From contig CAIQWJ010000065.1 of the NCBI GenBank assembly GCA_903875575.1, positions 1 to 64,000 on the forward strand: 64,000 nt of DNA. The letters are read 5' to 3'. Source of the stretch: an uncultured Acidobacteriia bacterium (GTDB taxonomy: Bacteria > Acidobacteriota > Terriglobia > Bryobacterales > Bryobacteraceae). The notes below the pieces were generated by a model that did no database searches, had not been told where the DNA came from, and saw only the letters and a program-made list of their open reading frames with translations. This document shows positions 36,620 through 44,455 of the stretch, piece by piece (within the stretch, counting starts at the first letter, position 1; each line of letters starts with the position of its first letter). A program made the translations under genes and the position numbers.

Positions 36620-37891
36620 ATGCGGTGCCAGAGATGGACGGCGATGTTCTTCGCGATGGCCATCGCAGCCAATCCGCAGGACTTTGCACCTGGCGTGGTC
36701 ACGCTGGCGCACATCAAGTCGCACATGCGCGACGAGGCCGCCAACCTGCCCAACTACACGTGCCTCGAAACCCTCACGCGCTTTCACAAAGAGGCGAGGC
36801 GTGCTGCGCAGACCGAGCTGAAACCGCTGGACACCGTTCGCCTGGAAATCGTCTACAGCGATCATCAGGAATGGTATGGCTCCCCGGGTGATAAGAAGAC
36901 CGCCGCCAATAATCCCTCCGAGTTCGTTGGCAACGGACTGATCGGAACCGGAGTCTTCGCCTCGGCGCTCAACAACATCCTGACGGGCGCCCAGTTCACG
37001 TATGGGGGTGAGGAAGAGCTCAACGGCCGAAACGCCATCCGGTATGACTTCCAATATTCGCGCCTGACGGGCGGATTTGAGGTCAATGTTGTCGGCGGCC
37101 GGGGAACGGTGGGCCAAAAGGGTTCCATCTGGGCAGACCCAAAAACTTTGGACTTGATCCGGCTGGAGTCCGCCGCAGACGATATCCCATCCTGGCTGCC
37201 GCTGGTTTCGTCGGGCACGAGCGTGGACTATGCGCGGACGCGGATTGGCGACCGCAGCATACTACTGGCGCAGCAAGGCTCCATGCGAATGGTGCCGGGC
37301 GACGGTACGGAGGACTATGATCGCGTGGAATTCACCCACTGCCGCGCGTTCTCATCGGAGACCACATTACGGTTCGACACCAGTACCGATGAAACACCCG
37401 TCGTTGCTTCCTCTCATGCCACAGCAGCGCCACCCACGATCACAATACCCGCCAATCAAATGGCGACAGTCCGGCTCATGACCGCGATCAGCAGCGACGC
37501 TGCAGTAGGAGACCTGATCGAGGGCGCGCTTGTCGGGGCCATCACCCGGAACGGTACGGAAGTAATTCCCGAAGGGGCCGTGGTGCGCGGCCGCATTCGG
37601 CGTCTGGAGCATCATCAGCGCGCTATGCCTCAGGAATACATTCTGGCACTGGAGTTTACCGAAGTGGAGATCCGCGGCGGGTCCGTGCCGTTCTACGCGG
37701 ACTTTCTCCGGACAGACAAAAGCCGGAACATTCGACCGATCCTCCCGGCGTCGGACAAGGCGAGTCCGAAGCAGAACATCATCCTGCCGGACCTGCCCGG
37801 CGTTGCGTCATTCTTTGTGAGCGGCGCATCGTTCGCCATACCCGCGGGATTCACGACGGTCTGGAGAACCCGCGGACCAATCAGAAAATGA
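36620..37891 (+). CDS. Secreted protein of unknown function at the end of the efflux operon
   Basis: The 423-aa protein has a signal peptide (about residues 1-20). The N-terminal half is beta-rich with YTCLETLTRFHKEA and GTVGQKGSIWADPKTLD. The C-terminal half contains VGDLIEGALVGAITRNGTEVIPEGAVVRG, a pattern seen in beta-barrel domains where a size-limited G-x-V-x-x-G segment recurs. I do not recognise a named family. A GGGAG site lies 9 nt before ATG 36620, which is 20 nt after the MFS stop. The much longer open frame upstream overlaps the MFS gene and was rejected. A repeat copy follows its stop. Confidence 0.72.
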   Translation: MRCQRWTAMFFAMAIAANPQDFAPGVVTLAHIKSHMRDEAANLPNYTCLETLTRFHKEARRAAQTELKPLDTVRLEIVYSDHQEWYGSPGDKKTAANNPSEFVGNGLIGTGVFASALNNILTGAQFTYGGEEELNGRNAIRYDFQYSRLTGGFEVNVVGGRGTVGQKGSIWADPKTLDLIRLESAADDIPSWLPLVSSGTSVDYARTRIGDRSILLAQQGSMRMVPGDGTEDYDRVEFTHCRAFSSETTLRFDTSTDETPVVASSHATAAPPTITIPANQMATVRLMTAISSDAAVGDLIEGALVGAITRNGTEVIPEGAVVRGRIRRLEHHQRAMPQEYILALEFTEVEIRGGSVPFYADFLRTDKSRNIRPILPASDKASPKQNIILPDLPGVASFFVSGASFAIPAGFTTVWRTRGPIRK

Positions 37892-37924
37892 CCCTGCATT
37901 CCAGCGGTTCCGGGCAAGCAGCAT

Positions 37925-37961
37925 CTAACCGAACCGCGACTGGAAGGAGCGGCACTCAAAA
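37925..37961 (+). repeat. Dispersed repeat, copy B (AACCGAACCG...AGGAGCGG type)
   Basis: This 37-nt element is almost identical to 19357-19394, in the same orientation and at a similar distance (34 nt) after a plus-strand stop codon. No terminator-like U tract is attached. Confidence 0.75.
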
Positions 37962-38022
37962 CCAACGACGCAGCAGCAAACCGGTTTGAGGCAATGGCTT
38001 CCGGGCAAGGTGCTGGTACAAG

Positions 38023-38463
38023 TCAAGCCACGCCGTACAGGCATTCCCACGCGACCAGCGTATCGCCTGAATCCTCATCCAGTGTGAGGACAACCCGGAT
38101 TCCGTAGCCTTCCACATGTGCAACCGCGCCTATATCGCCCTTCTTCGCGGCAATCCTGCGGGTGACCAGCAGACGACTCCCGCGAACGTCGGCTGAGATC
38201 GCTTTCGCAATGGGCAACAGACCGGGGTCGATCACCGACTGCATCACGCGTTCTTCCGACACAAAACGCTGGAGGTCTTTGTACGGCTGCACGCCGCGCT
38301 TCCATCTGTCATACAGCAACGTCACGCCACCGCCCGTAAACTGCGAATTCAGAGCACCCGGCACCGGGTCATACAAATGCGTCGCCGTGCTCAGCCGAAG
38401 CAGTGCTCCAACTCGTGGTCGGGCGAGCTGCGCAAAATAATCCACCGTCTCCTGAGCCGTCAC
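38023..38463 (-). CDS. Conserved-looking protein of unknown function
   Basis: The 146-aa product has no signal peptide or membrane segment. Features are RLSTATHLYDP near residues 23-33 and a C-terminal half rich in basic residues (LVTRRIAAKKGD) then acidic ones (LDEDSGDTLVAWE). I do not recognise the family. It starts with GTG in a 4-bp overlap with the ubiX stop (GTGA), so it is almost certainly translated and may serve the same pathway or simply end the operon. Confidence 0.6.
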   Translation of the reverse strand: MTAQETVDYFAQLARPRVGALLRLSTATHLYDPVPGALNSQFTGGGVTLLYDRWKRGVQPYKDLQRFVSEERVMQSVIDPGLLPIAKAISADVRGSRLLVTRRIAAKKGDIGAVAHVEGYGIRVVLTLDEDSGDTLVAWECLYGVA

Positions 38464-39041
38464 TTGCCGACGGTCATCCGGCCGTCCCAGCGCGCTGCCA
38501 GATCTACGTGAACGCCGAACTGATCCAGAATCCGCATGACGATATGGTCCACCATTTCGTCCAAAGACTTCGGATGATTATAGAAACCGGGCATAGGAGG
38601 CAGTATCGTCACACCCATTCGCGCCAGTTTGAGCATGTTCTCCAGGTGAATTTCACTCAGCGGAGATTCGCGAACCACCAGCACCAGTTTGCGCCGCTCC
38701 TTGAGAATCACGTCTGCGGCCCGATGCACCAAATGCTCGCCCTGACCGCCGGCAATCGCGGCCAGCGTCCGCATACTGCACGGCGCGATGACCATGCCGT
38801 CCGTCAGGAAAGAACCGCTCGAAACAGCCGCGCCCTGATCGTTCGGATTGTAGGAGTGGCTGGCAAGTGCGTTCACTTCCTCCTGCGTGCGGGATGTTTC
38901 GTGAACCATCGTTCGGGCGCCCCACTTGCTCATGATGAGGTGAGTTTCAATGCCCGCCTCGCGCATGACTTCAAGCAGCCGAACGCCGAAAATAGAACCA
39001 GTCGCACCCGTAATACCGACAATGATCCGTCGTGAACTCAA
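38460..39041 (-). CDS. ubiX: Flavin prenyltransferase, UbiX family
   Basis: The 193-aa protein joins dimethylallyl phosphate to reduced FMN to form prenylated FMN, the cofactor of UbiD-type decarboxylases. It has the flavin-binding N-terminus IIVGITGATGSIFGVRLL, the VIAPCSMRTLAAIAGG segment, VLVVRESPLSEIHLENML and the C-terminal MPGFYNHPKSLDEMVDHIV motif. No UbiD partner is in this window. The start is TTG at 39041, overlapping the M49-type gene stop (TTGA); no other in-frame start fits. Translation must be coupled to the upstream gene. Confidence 0.92.
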   Translation of the reverse strand: MSSRRIIVGITGATGSIFGVRLLEVMREAGIETHLIMSKWGARTMVHETSRTQEEVNALASHSYNPNDQGAAVSSGSFLTDGMVIAPCSMRTLAAIAGGQGEHLVHRAADVILKERRKLVLVVRESPLSEIHLENMLKLARMGVTILPPMPGFYNHPKSLDEMVDHIVMRILDQFGVHVDLAARWDGRMTVGK

Positions 39042-40753
39042 TGTTTCACTCCGCTTGCAGACACGGGCCGCACAACAGGGCGCGGCAACTTCTTCACGGC
39101 GGGCTTCTCAGGAGAGATCGTGTCCGCGGTCACAAAGCGCGGCCGAATATCTACCGGCAGATCGCTCATGCGGGCAATGGTGGCAGCCGTGTCCGGACGC
39201 ATCACGGCCAGCGTATCCAGCATCTTCTTCGCGCCCGCGTAGTCGCCGGTCGCTTCAATGGTCAGCAGGTCATGCGCCAGGTCGCGAACAGCGCCTTTGA
39301 TTTTGGTATCATCGACGGCCCAGGTCCCGTTCCGATAAACGAACGCACCCTTATCCGTCAAATAGTTGAACTGCAAAGCCATCCCCTTGCCGTGTGCTTC
39401 CAGCAGACCAAAACGCAGTGTGCGGAATGACGACGCCAAAAACGTCATATAGAGACTGGTCTCATCGTGCTTGAGATGGCCTTTGTCCATGAGGTACTGA
39501 AGCATGAAAAGTCCCAGAACATCAGCCTTAGCTTCCTCAATCGCGCTGTAGAGATCTTTCAGTTCCTGCCGGGTGGAACTCGCCTTGCCGTTCACCGTGA
39601 TCTGATGCGGCCCGATGCCGTGGCTCATCTCGTGCGCCAGAATGTGCGTAAAGAACGAGTCAAACTGCAGCGACGCCTGCGCCGCGGGCGCCAACACCAG
39701 CTTCGAAATCGGCTTCAGCGTAGCCTCAAACTTAGCTTCCTGCACGTTGCGCAGCATCACCTTCTTGCTGCCTTTCTCGTGGATCACGCGCTCATCGTTG
39801 GGCAGATTATACGCAGCGGTCTTTACACCATGATCGCCGTCGCCCGCAGCAATCACCTGATTGACCACGCGGATCGGCGAGAGCGCAGCCAGCTTCGCGT
39901 TCCGGTATTGCGGGTCGATCGGCAGGTTATTCTCCACTTCCTGCATGTGATCGCCGAAAAACTTGAGTTTCGCCGTTTCCGCATCGTCGCGAATATTGAC
40001 GTAGGCCTCGAAACCGGCCTTATAGCCGAAGATCTCGTCATTGTACGTCTCATACGGTCCAAAAGTGATGTCGATAGGCGAATCGAGATCCATCCACGCC
40101 ATGTCGCTGCCGTAGTAATCGTTGTTCAGGAAGGCCATGGCCCGCGCCTGCAGAAACGTCTTCAGCGACAGATTGTCGGTGAACGTGGCGGCCTCGCGGA
40201 AGAGCTTCGCGCACTCTGTCAGTTCCGCCTTATAGGCGTCCGAATACTTCACCACTTTGAAGGAATTACCGGGCGCACGCTCAATGACGGTGAAAAAGCC
40301 TTCCGCTTCAGCCTTTGCCGCCGGTGACAGCGTTGCTACCCAGGTCTCGAACTGTTTCTTATTAAGATCTTCGGGATAAAAACCCGCACCCAGAGGCTTC
40401 CGGGCCGGCACTCCCGGCAGAAATGCCTTGTGGTCGTCCAGATCGGAAAAAGGCCCCTTGTACAGCCAGAAGGCCTCCAGCCGCGCCTTACCAAGCGGTG
40501 TCGTATCGCTCTTCAGCCGTTCATACAGTGCCGGATTGCCACCCCACATTTGCCGGAGAAAAATGTGATCCAGAATGCGGGACGCGTCCACCAGTTTGGC
40601 GAGCGCTGTGCGATCCCCAATGGAGAGCTTACTGGTATCGACTTTAAGATCGACGGGAGCGAACTTCCCGACCATTTTTTGGAGTTCCGGGAGTGTGGCG
40701 TCGGCGGCGGAAAGGGTCATGGCAAGGAGAAACAGCGCTGCGGTTTTCTTCAT
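39038..40753 (-). CDS. Exported M49-like zinc peptidase (dipeptidyl-peptidase III family)
   Basis: The 571-aa protein has a signal peptide (residues 1-18). The zinc motif is H374-E-M-S-H378 followed by GIGPHQ, with E406-E407-A-K-A-D411 29 residues later as the likely third ligand region. This spacing fits bacterial dipeptidyl-peptidase III-like proteins, in which HExxH(x)G replaces the HELLGH of the human enzyme. It probably cleaves peptides outside the cytoplasm. It begins 43 bp after the CFA-like methyltransferase stop and overlaps ubiX, so it may belong to the carH transcript or have its own start. Confidence 0.8.
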   Translation of the reverse strand: MKKTAALFLLAMTLSAADATLPELQKMVGKFAPVDLKVDTSKLSIGDRTALAKLVDASRILDHIFLRQMWGGNPALYERLKSDTTPLGKARLEAFWLYKGPFSDLDDHKAFLPGVPARKPLGAGFYPEDLNKKQFETWVATLSPAAKAEAEGFFTVIERAPGNSFKVVKYSDAYKAELTECAKLFREAATFTDNLSLKTFLQARAMAFLNNDYYGSDMAWMDLDSPIDITFGPYETYNDEIFGYKAGFEAYVNIRDDAETAKLKFFGDHMQEVENNLPIDPQYRNAKLAALSPIRVVNQVIAAGDGDHGVKTAAYNLPNDERVIHEKGSKKVMLRNVQEAKFEATLKPISKLVLAPAAQASLQFDSFFTHILAHEMSHGIGPHQITVNGKASSTRQELKDLYSAIEEAKADVLGLFMLQYLMDKGHLKHDETSLYMTFLASSFRTLRFGLLEAHGKGMALQFNYLTDKGAFVYRNGTWAVDDTKIKGAVRDLAHDLLTIEATGDYAGAKKMLDTLAVMRPDTAATIARMSDLPVDIRPRFVTADTISPEKPAVKKLPRPVVRPVSASGVKH

Positions 40754-40796
40754 AGACAACTCACGAAGCTGAAATAACGCTTCAAACGCAATTGTA

Positions 40797-41831
40797 TTAC
40801 CTCTTTGCGAACAGATAGTGGGAGACGAGCCATTCCCCGCCGTCGCGGTAGCCCCATAGCTCTGCGCAGGCCATGTAAAAGACGCGCCAGCGCACAAACC
40901 AGAGCAGCGCGTTCTCTTTGCCGTAAGTCTTCTCGAAAATATCCAGAATTTCCCAGCGATTGGCGTCCATGTTCGCAAGCCACGCTTCCGCTGTCTTCTG
41001 GTAATGCACGCCGGGAAGCCGCCAATGCTCCTGAATCGCAAAGTCGTCCTGGAAGTGCAACAGAAGATCGTCGCTCGGCATGATGCCGCCGGTAAAGAAG
41101 TGACGAGCCATCCAGTCGCCCGGGCCGCGATCGTCAAAGGGATACGCGAATGTACGGTGGGTGAAGATGTGCACGAAAAGCAGCGCGCCCGGCTTCGACC
41201 ATGACGCAATGCGCCGCATAAGTTCCTGATAGTTGCGCATGTGTTCGAACATTTCCACCGAGACGATACGGTCGAAACGCAGCGCGGTATCAAAACGATT
41301 CATGTCCGCCGTCACGATTTCCAGATTCCGCAGCCCCAGACGCGCGGCCTCGCCATCAATGAAACGCTTCTGCGAATGCGAGTTGGAAACCGCTGTGATG
41401 CGGGACTTCGGAAACTTCGCTGCCATGTAAAGAGACAACGATCCCCAGCCGCAGCCCAGTTCCAGCACCGCCTGGCCATCTTCCAGTCTGGCGCGTTCGC
41501 AGGTCAGTTGCAGCATCACGTCTTCTGCAACCGCAAGCGTATTGACACCCTCCGGCCAGTACGCACTGCTGTATTTTCGCCGCGGCCCCAGGCACTTCAC
41601 GAAGAAACCGGCCGGCACTTCATAGTGCTGCTCATTGGCGGCCTTCGTTTCAATCGCAATGGGGGTTTGTCGAAGTTCCTCTACAAATCGCAGCAGCCGT
41701 GCGCGCTGAAGATCCGGATCGCCGGCGTCTTCTTCATGCAGCCTTTCGCGCAGCAGCCGACGGATGCCAACCCGGATCAGCCAGTCCGGGATGATGTCTT
41801 TTTCGAGTAGTGTTTCGGAAGTGAGAGACAT
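40797..41831 (-). CDS. CFA-synthase-superfamily SAM methyltransferase (coclaurine N-methyltransferase-like)
   Basis: The 344-aa protein has a SAM motif [16 protein letters not shown] (about residues 122-137) and EMFEHMRNY. The [13 protein letters not shown] and [15 protein letters not shown] segments typify the plant CNMT-like branch rather than true cyclopropane synthases. The position equivalent to the Cys of the E. coli YSCAYW motif is Ser (YSSAYW, 87-92). The substrate is unknown; a lipid or amine is possible. Its start shares a base with the DUF1295 stop (TAATG). It is the fifth gene of the carH unit. Confidence 0.85.
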   Translation of the reverse strand: MSLTSETLLEKDIIPDWLIRVGIRRLLRERLHEEDAGDPDLQRARLLRFVEELRQTPIAIETKAANEQHYEVPAGFFVKCLGPRRKYSSAYWPEGVNTLAVAEDVMLQLTCERARLEDGQAVLELGCGWGSLSLYMAAKFPKSRITAVSNSHSQKRFIDGEAARLGLRNLEIVTADMNRFDTALRFDRIVSVEMFEHMRNYQELMRRIASWSKPGALLFVHIFTHRTFAYPFDDRGPGDWMARHFFTGGIMPSDDLLLHFQDDFAIQEHWRLPGVHYQKTAEAWLANMDANRWEILDIFEKTYGKENALLWFVRWRVFYMACAELWGYRDGGEWLVSHYLFAKR

Positions 41832-42625
41832 TAGAATTGAGAAGACGGCTTTCGCGGAAACCACGGAATGAACATGCTGGTGGTTTGCTGGTAGCGCCGG
41901 TACGCGTCGCCCTTTGTACGTAGCGCTTGTGCTTCGGTGGCGGGAATACCCGTGACCCGAAGCAGAAAGTAGAGGATCATCGCGGGCGAGAGCAGCCCGA
42001 TCCACCCCCACGGCGAGGCCAGTGCAAACACGGCATACGCGATCCAGATGAGCGATTCGAAGAAGTAGTTCGGATGCCGGGAATAGTTCCACAGCCCGAT
42101 ATCACAAAGCCGCCCGCGGTTCGCAGGATTTTGCTTGAAACTGTGAAGTTGCATATCTGCGGCAACTTCACCGCAGATTGCCACCAGCCACAACGCCCCG
42201 CCCACGTACTCCAGCGGGGAAAGCCCGGGTGCGGGATTGATTGCGCTGAATAGAAACGGGCCGGAGAGCGCCACGCACAGCACCGCCTGGAACTCGAAGA
42301 ACGCCAGGAACTTCAGCGGGATCTTCGTCTTCCACTGGCGGCGAAGTTCCTGATAACGGCCTTCTTCCGGATGACCGATCACCCGCGTCAGCAACAGGTA
42401 AAGACCCAGCCTGAGGCCCCATACGGACGCCATTCCCGCCATCAGCCACGCGCGCGTGGAATCTCCGTGCCCCGCTGCGGCAAAAAGCACAGCCAGAATC
42501 ACAAGCCCGCCCGCCCAGCCCGCGTCCACAATCGCGGCGTTCTTCATGGGAAGGTGCAGGCACCACAGCAGCAACATGAGCGCCGCAACACTCCCTGTCC
42601 CCAGCAACAGCAGATGGACAATCAT
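41831..42625 (-). CDS. DUF1295 membrane protein
   Basis: The 264-aa protein has about seven hydrophobic segments. The DUF1295 signature is seen in [20 protein letters not shown] and in [19 protein letters not shown] (a steroid 5-alpha-reductase/ICMT-like cofactor region). Homologues are often next to FAD amine-oxidase and CFA-type genes. A reductase or methyltransferase activity on lipids is plausible but unproven. It overlaps the DUF2062 gene by 4 bp upstream and the methyltransferase gene by 1 bp downstream. Confidence 0.87.
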   Translation of the reverse strand: MIVHLLLLGTGSVAALMLLLWCLHLPMKNAAIVDAGWAGGLVILAVLFAAAGHGDSTRAWLMAGMASVWGLRLGLYLLLTRVIGHPEEGRYQELRRQWKTKIPLKFLAFFEFQAVLCVALSGPFLFSAINPAPGLSPLEYVGGALWLVAICGEVAADMQLHSFKQNPANRGRLCDIGLWNYSRHPNYFFESLIWIAYAVFALASPWGWIGLLSPAMILYFLLRVTGIPATEAQALRTKGDAYRRYQQTTSMFIPWFPRKPSSQF

Positions 42626-43110
42626 TGTGCAACCTCGCGCCGCGCAGCCAGACCGCGCACCGGAACCAGCAGAATCCGATAAATCGGAAACACCGCCAGT
42701 CCCACAAAAACCGCCCAAACCGCAAGCGCGTGCATGGTCGCAGACCACAAAGTCACGACGGCATTCCACATGTTGGCCTCCACAAGCCTCCGAATAAGTT
42801 CCAGCGTAATGCGACTCTCGGCAGCCCCGAACGCCCTCTCCCCGGCACGGATGAACGGCACCAGAAGCGCCAGTTGGAGCGGTGACATCAGATAATTCAC
42901 AATCTGGATGGCCGCCGGATTCAACCGCAGAACAAATGCGGCAATCACGCACAGAATCGTAGTGGAGCCAATCATCGGTGCCACTCCCAGCGTGATCCCG
43001 AGTGCCATTCCCAGCGCAATCTTCTCTGGCGTTACCCCCTGGCGAAGCAGCGCCAGAACAGGCTCGACGATTCTCTTACGCCAGAAGCCAGCCTCCGCGG
43101 ACGAGTCCAT
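42622..43110 (-). CDS. DUF2062 membrane protein
   Basis: The 162-aa protein has the DUF2062 core GVTPEKIALGMALGITLGVAP (about residues 25-45) and several transmembrane segments. The ATG at 43110 is chosen because it forms a TGATG junction with the DUF1475 stop; the frame is open 33 codons further upstream but lies inside the DUF1475 gene. The function of the family is unknown. Confidence 0.8.
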   Translation of the reverse strand: MDSSAEAGFWRKRIVEPVLALLRQGVTPEKIALGMALGITLGVAPMIGSTTILCVIAAFVLRLNPAAIQIVNYLMSPLQLALLVPFIRAGERAFGAAESRITLELIRRLVEANMWNAVVTLWSATMHALAVWAVFVGLAVFPIYRILLVPVRGLAARREVAQ

Positions 43111-43442
43111 CACGCCCGCCGCCACAGGATAGTTTCCACGCTCTCTGATGCCGGAAGCCGAAGCAATTCGCGGAGAATATACGCCGACATCGCAATGTTT
43201 CCGAGGCACATGATCAGGATGAACCAGATGATTCGCCCGGCGATCCCCCTCTCCTTATAAGCGACCCAGACATAAACGGTGATGAAACCGCCATAGGCAT
43301 CGTAGAGCGTCGCCACAGCCCACGGATTGGCCGAAAAGCCGCGCCAGGAATCCCACAAACTGACCTGCAGACTGGTGCGCACAGTCGCTACCACCATCCA
43401 CACAAAGATAAAGCCGAACAGCACCTTCAGACCAGTTCTCAT
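43110..43442 (-). CDS. DUF1475 small membrane protein
   Basis: The 110-aa protein has three hydrophobic segments and the family pattern NPWAVATLYDAYGGF followed by WVAYKERG and IMCLGNIAMSAYIL. It overlaps the carH stop by 3-4 bp (ATGA). The function of DUF1475 is unknown; its placement directly behind a B12 photoreceptor gene suggests a role in the light response of the membrane, by inference. Confidence 0.8.
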   Translation of the reverse strand: MRTGLKVLFGFIFVWMVVATVRTSLQVSLWDSWRGFSANPWAVATLYDAYGGFITVYVWVAYKERGIAGRIIWFILIMCLGNIAMSAYILRELLRLPASESVETILWRRA

Positions 43443-44356
43443 TCTGTACCCCTTTGCCGCGACTCTGCCAGAAGACGCTCCAGTTCGCGTAAATTCTCTA
43501 CGTAAACGGAATCCTGCCGATTCGCCTTACTCATTGCCACAAGCGCTCCGGTACCGCCAAACCAAAGTTCCATGCCTTGCGGCATTCCCGCCGCAACCTC
43601 ACGGACAGTTTCCACCGCAATAGCTGATGGCTCCGGCGTTGTCATGCCGAGGAGCAGTATCCGTGGCGAAAAACGCTGCACTGCAAAAAGAATTTCCGCC
43701 GCAGGAAGATTCGGCCCCAGGCACGCAACCTGATACCCCGCGGTGCCCGCGATCACGGAGGCAGACAGAATCCCCAAATCATGGAGTTCCCCCGCCGGAG
43801 TGGTAGCCAGAAATCGCGGTTGATCTTCAGCCGCTCGGTGCAGGCGAGTCATTGCGCCTAACAGATTGCGAACGCTTTCGGTGGCAAGGTGCTCCTGCGC
43901 CGCGTGCAGCGTCCCGGCGTGCCACCTCTCTCCCACCTCACGCATGAATGGCAGGGCGACCTGGTGGACAAACTCGCTCGTCGTGAGCAGGGTCGCCAAA
44001 CGACCCAACTCCAGATTCAACCGCCCGCCATCAAATGATTCAAGCGCCATCATTGCAGGATCGAAACCCGCAGGAGATACGGGCCGCGCCAACCTTGGAG
44101 GTTCCACCGGTGCACGTCGATCAGCCAGCATCTTCAACTCCACGTCAGGAAGGGCGCTGGCCTCGCCGATGGAATAGCCGGTCCGCAGAGCTTGCTGAAG
44201 GTCCAGCAGACGCTGCACGTCGGTATCACTGTACGCTCGCCCGCGCCCGGCTCGGCTTGGCGTGACCGCCTTATATCGGCGCTCCCAGGCTCTCAGAGTG
44301 TCTACGCTGAGGCCGGTCATGCGGGCAACCACGCGAATTGGATATTGCTGCGACAT
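43439..44356 (-). CDS. carH: CarH/LitR-type MerR regulator with B12-binding photoreceptor domain
   Basis: The 305-aa protein has a MerR winged helix (about residues 6-72, with WERRY at 24-28) and a C-terminal cobalamin-binding module. W145-x9-E155-H156 matches the adenosylcobalamin motif of CarH. H146 directly after the Trp corresponds to the His that binds cobalt after light exposure in Thermus CarH (W131-H132), and E190-L-H192-D-L-G195 corresponds to the lower-ligand motif (ExHxxG). Distances between these positions match within one residue. It is therefore expected to repress in the dark as an AdoCbl tetramer and release DNA in light. It is divergent from the desaturase gene and first in a five-gene coupled run. 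Confidence 0.92.
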   Translation of the reverse strand: MSQQYPIRVVARMTGLSVDTLRAWERRYKAVTPSRAGRGRAYSDTDVQRLLDLQQALRTGYSIGEASALPDVELKMLADRRAPVEPPRLARPVSPAGFDPAMMALESFDGGRLNLELGRLATLLTTSEFVHQVALPFMREVGERWHAGTLHAAQEHLATESVRNLLGAMTRLHRAAEDQPRFLATTPAGELHDLGILSASVIAGTAGYQVACLGPNLPAAEILFAVQRFSPRILLLGMTTPEPSAIAVETVREVAAGMPQGMELWFGGTGALVAMSKANRQDSVYVENLRELERLLAESRQRGTE

Positions 44357-44370
44357 GCCGGTGCACCACC

Positions 44371-44399
44371 AGCGTAGCGCGCGCCGTGCCTGCCGTCAA
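44371..44399 (-). promoter_or_regulatory. carH promoter
   Basis: On the minus strand TTGACG (44399 to 44394) and TACGCT (44376 to 44371) are 17 nt apart. Transcription would start near 44364, about 8 nt before the carH ATG, so the leader is very short. Confidence 0.55.
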
Positions 44400-44420
44400 G
44401 TCTTTGTCCATGACAATCGC

Positions 44421-44449
44421 TTGACATATACAGAATTCCCTTCTAAACT
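44421..44449 (+). promoter_or_regulatory. Desaturase-operon promoter with TATACA CarH/LitR-like element
   Basis: TTGACA (44421-44426) and TAAACT (44444-44449) are spaced by 17 nt. The -10 box ends 6 nt before the ATG at 44456, so the mRNA should be leaderless. TATACA (44427-44432) directly follows the -35 box and resembles the LitR recognition element; a bound CarH tetramer would block polymerase. Two T-n-n-A-C-A units occur in tandem here (44421 and 44427) but not at the 11-bp spacing of known CarH repeats. Confidence 0.65.
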
Positions 44450-44455
44450 ACACCT

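Noticed and set aside
44421-44449. Classical three- or four-fold 11-bp CarH operator repeat
   Set aside because: Only two T-n-n-A-C-A units are present and they are 6 bp apart; I kept only the TATACA resemblance.
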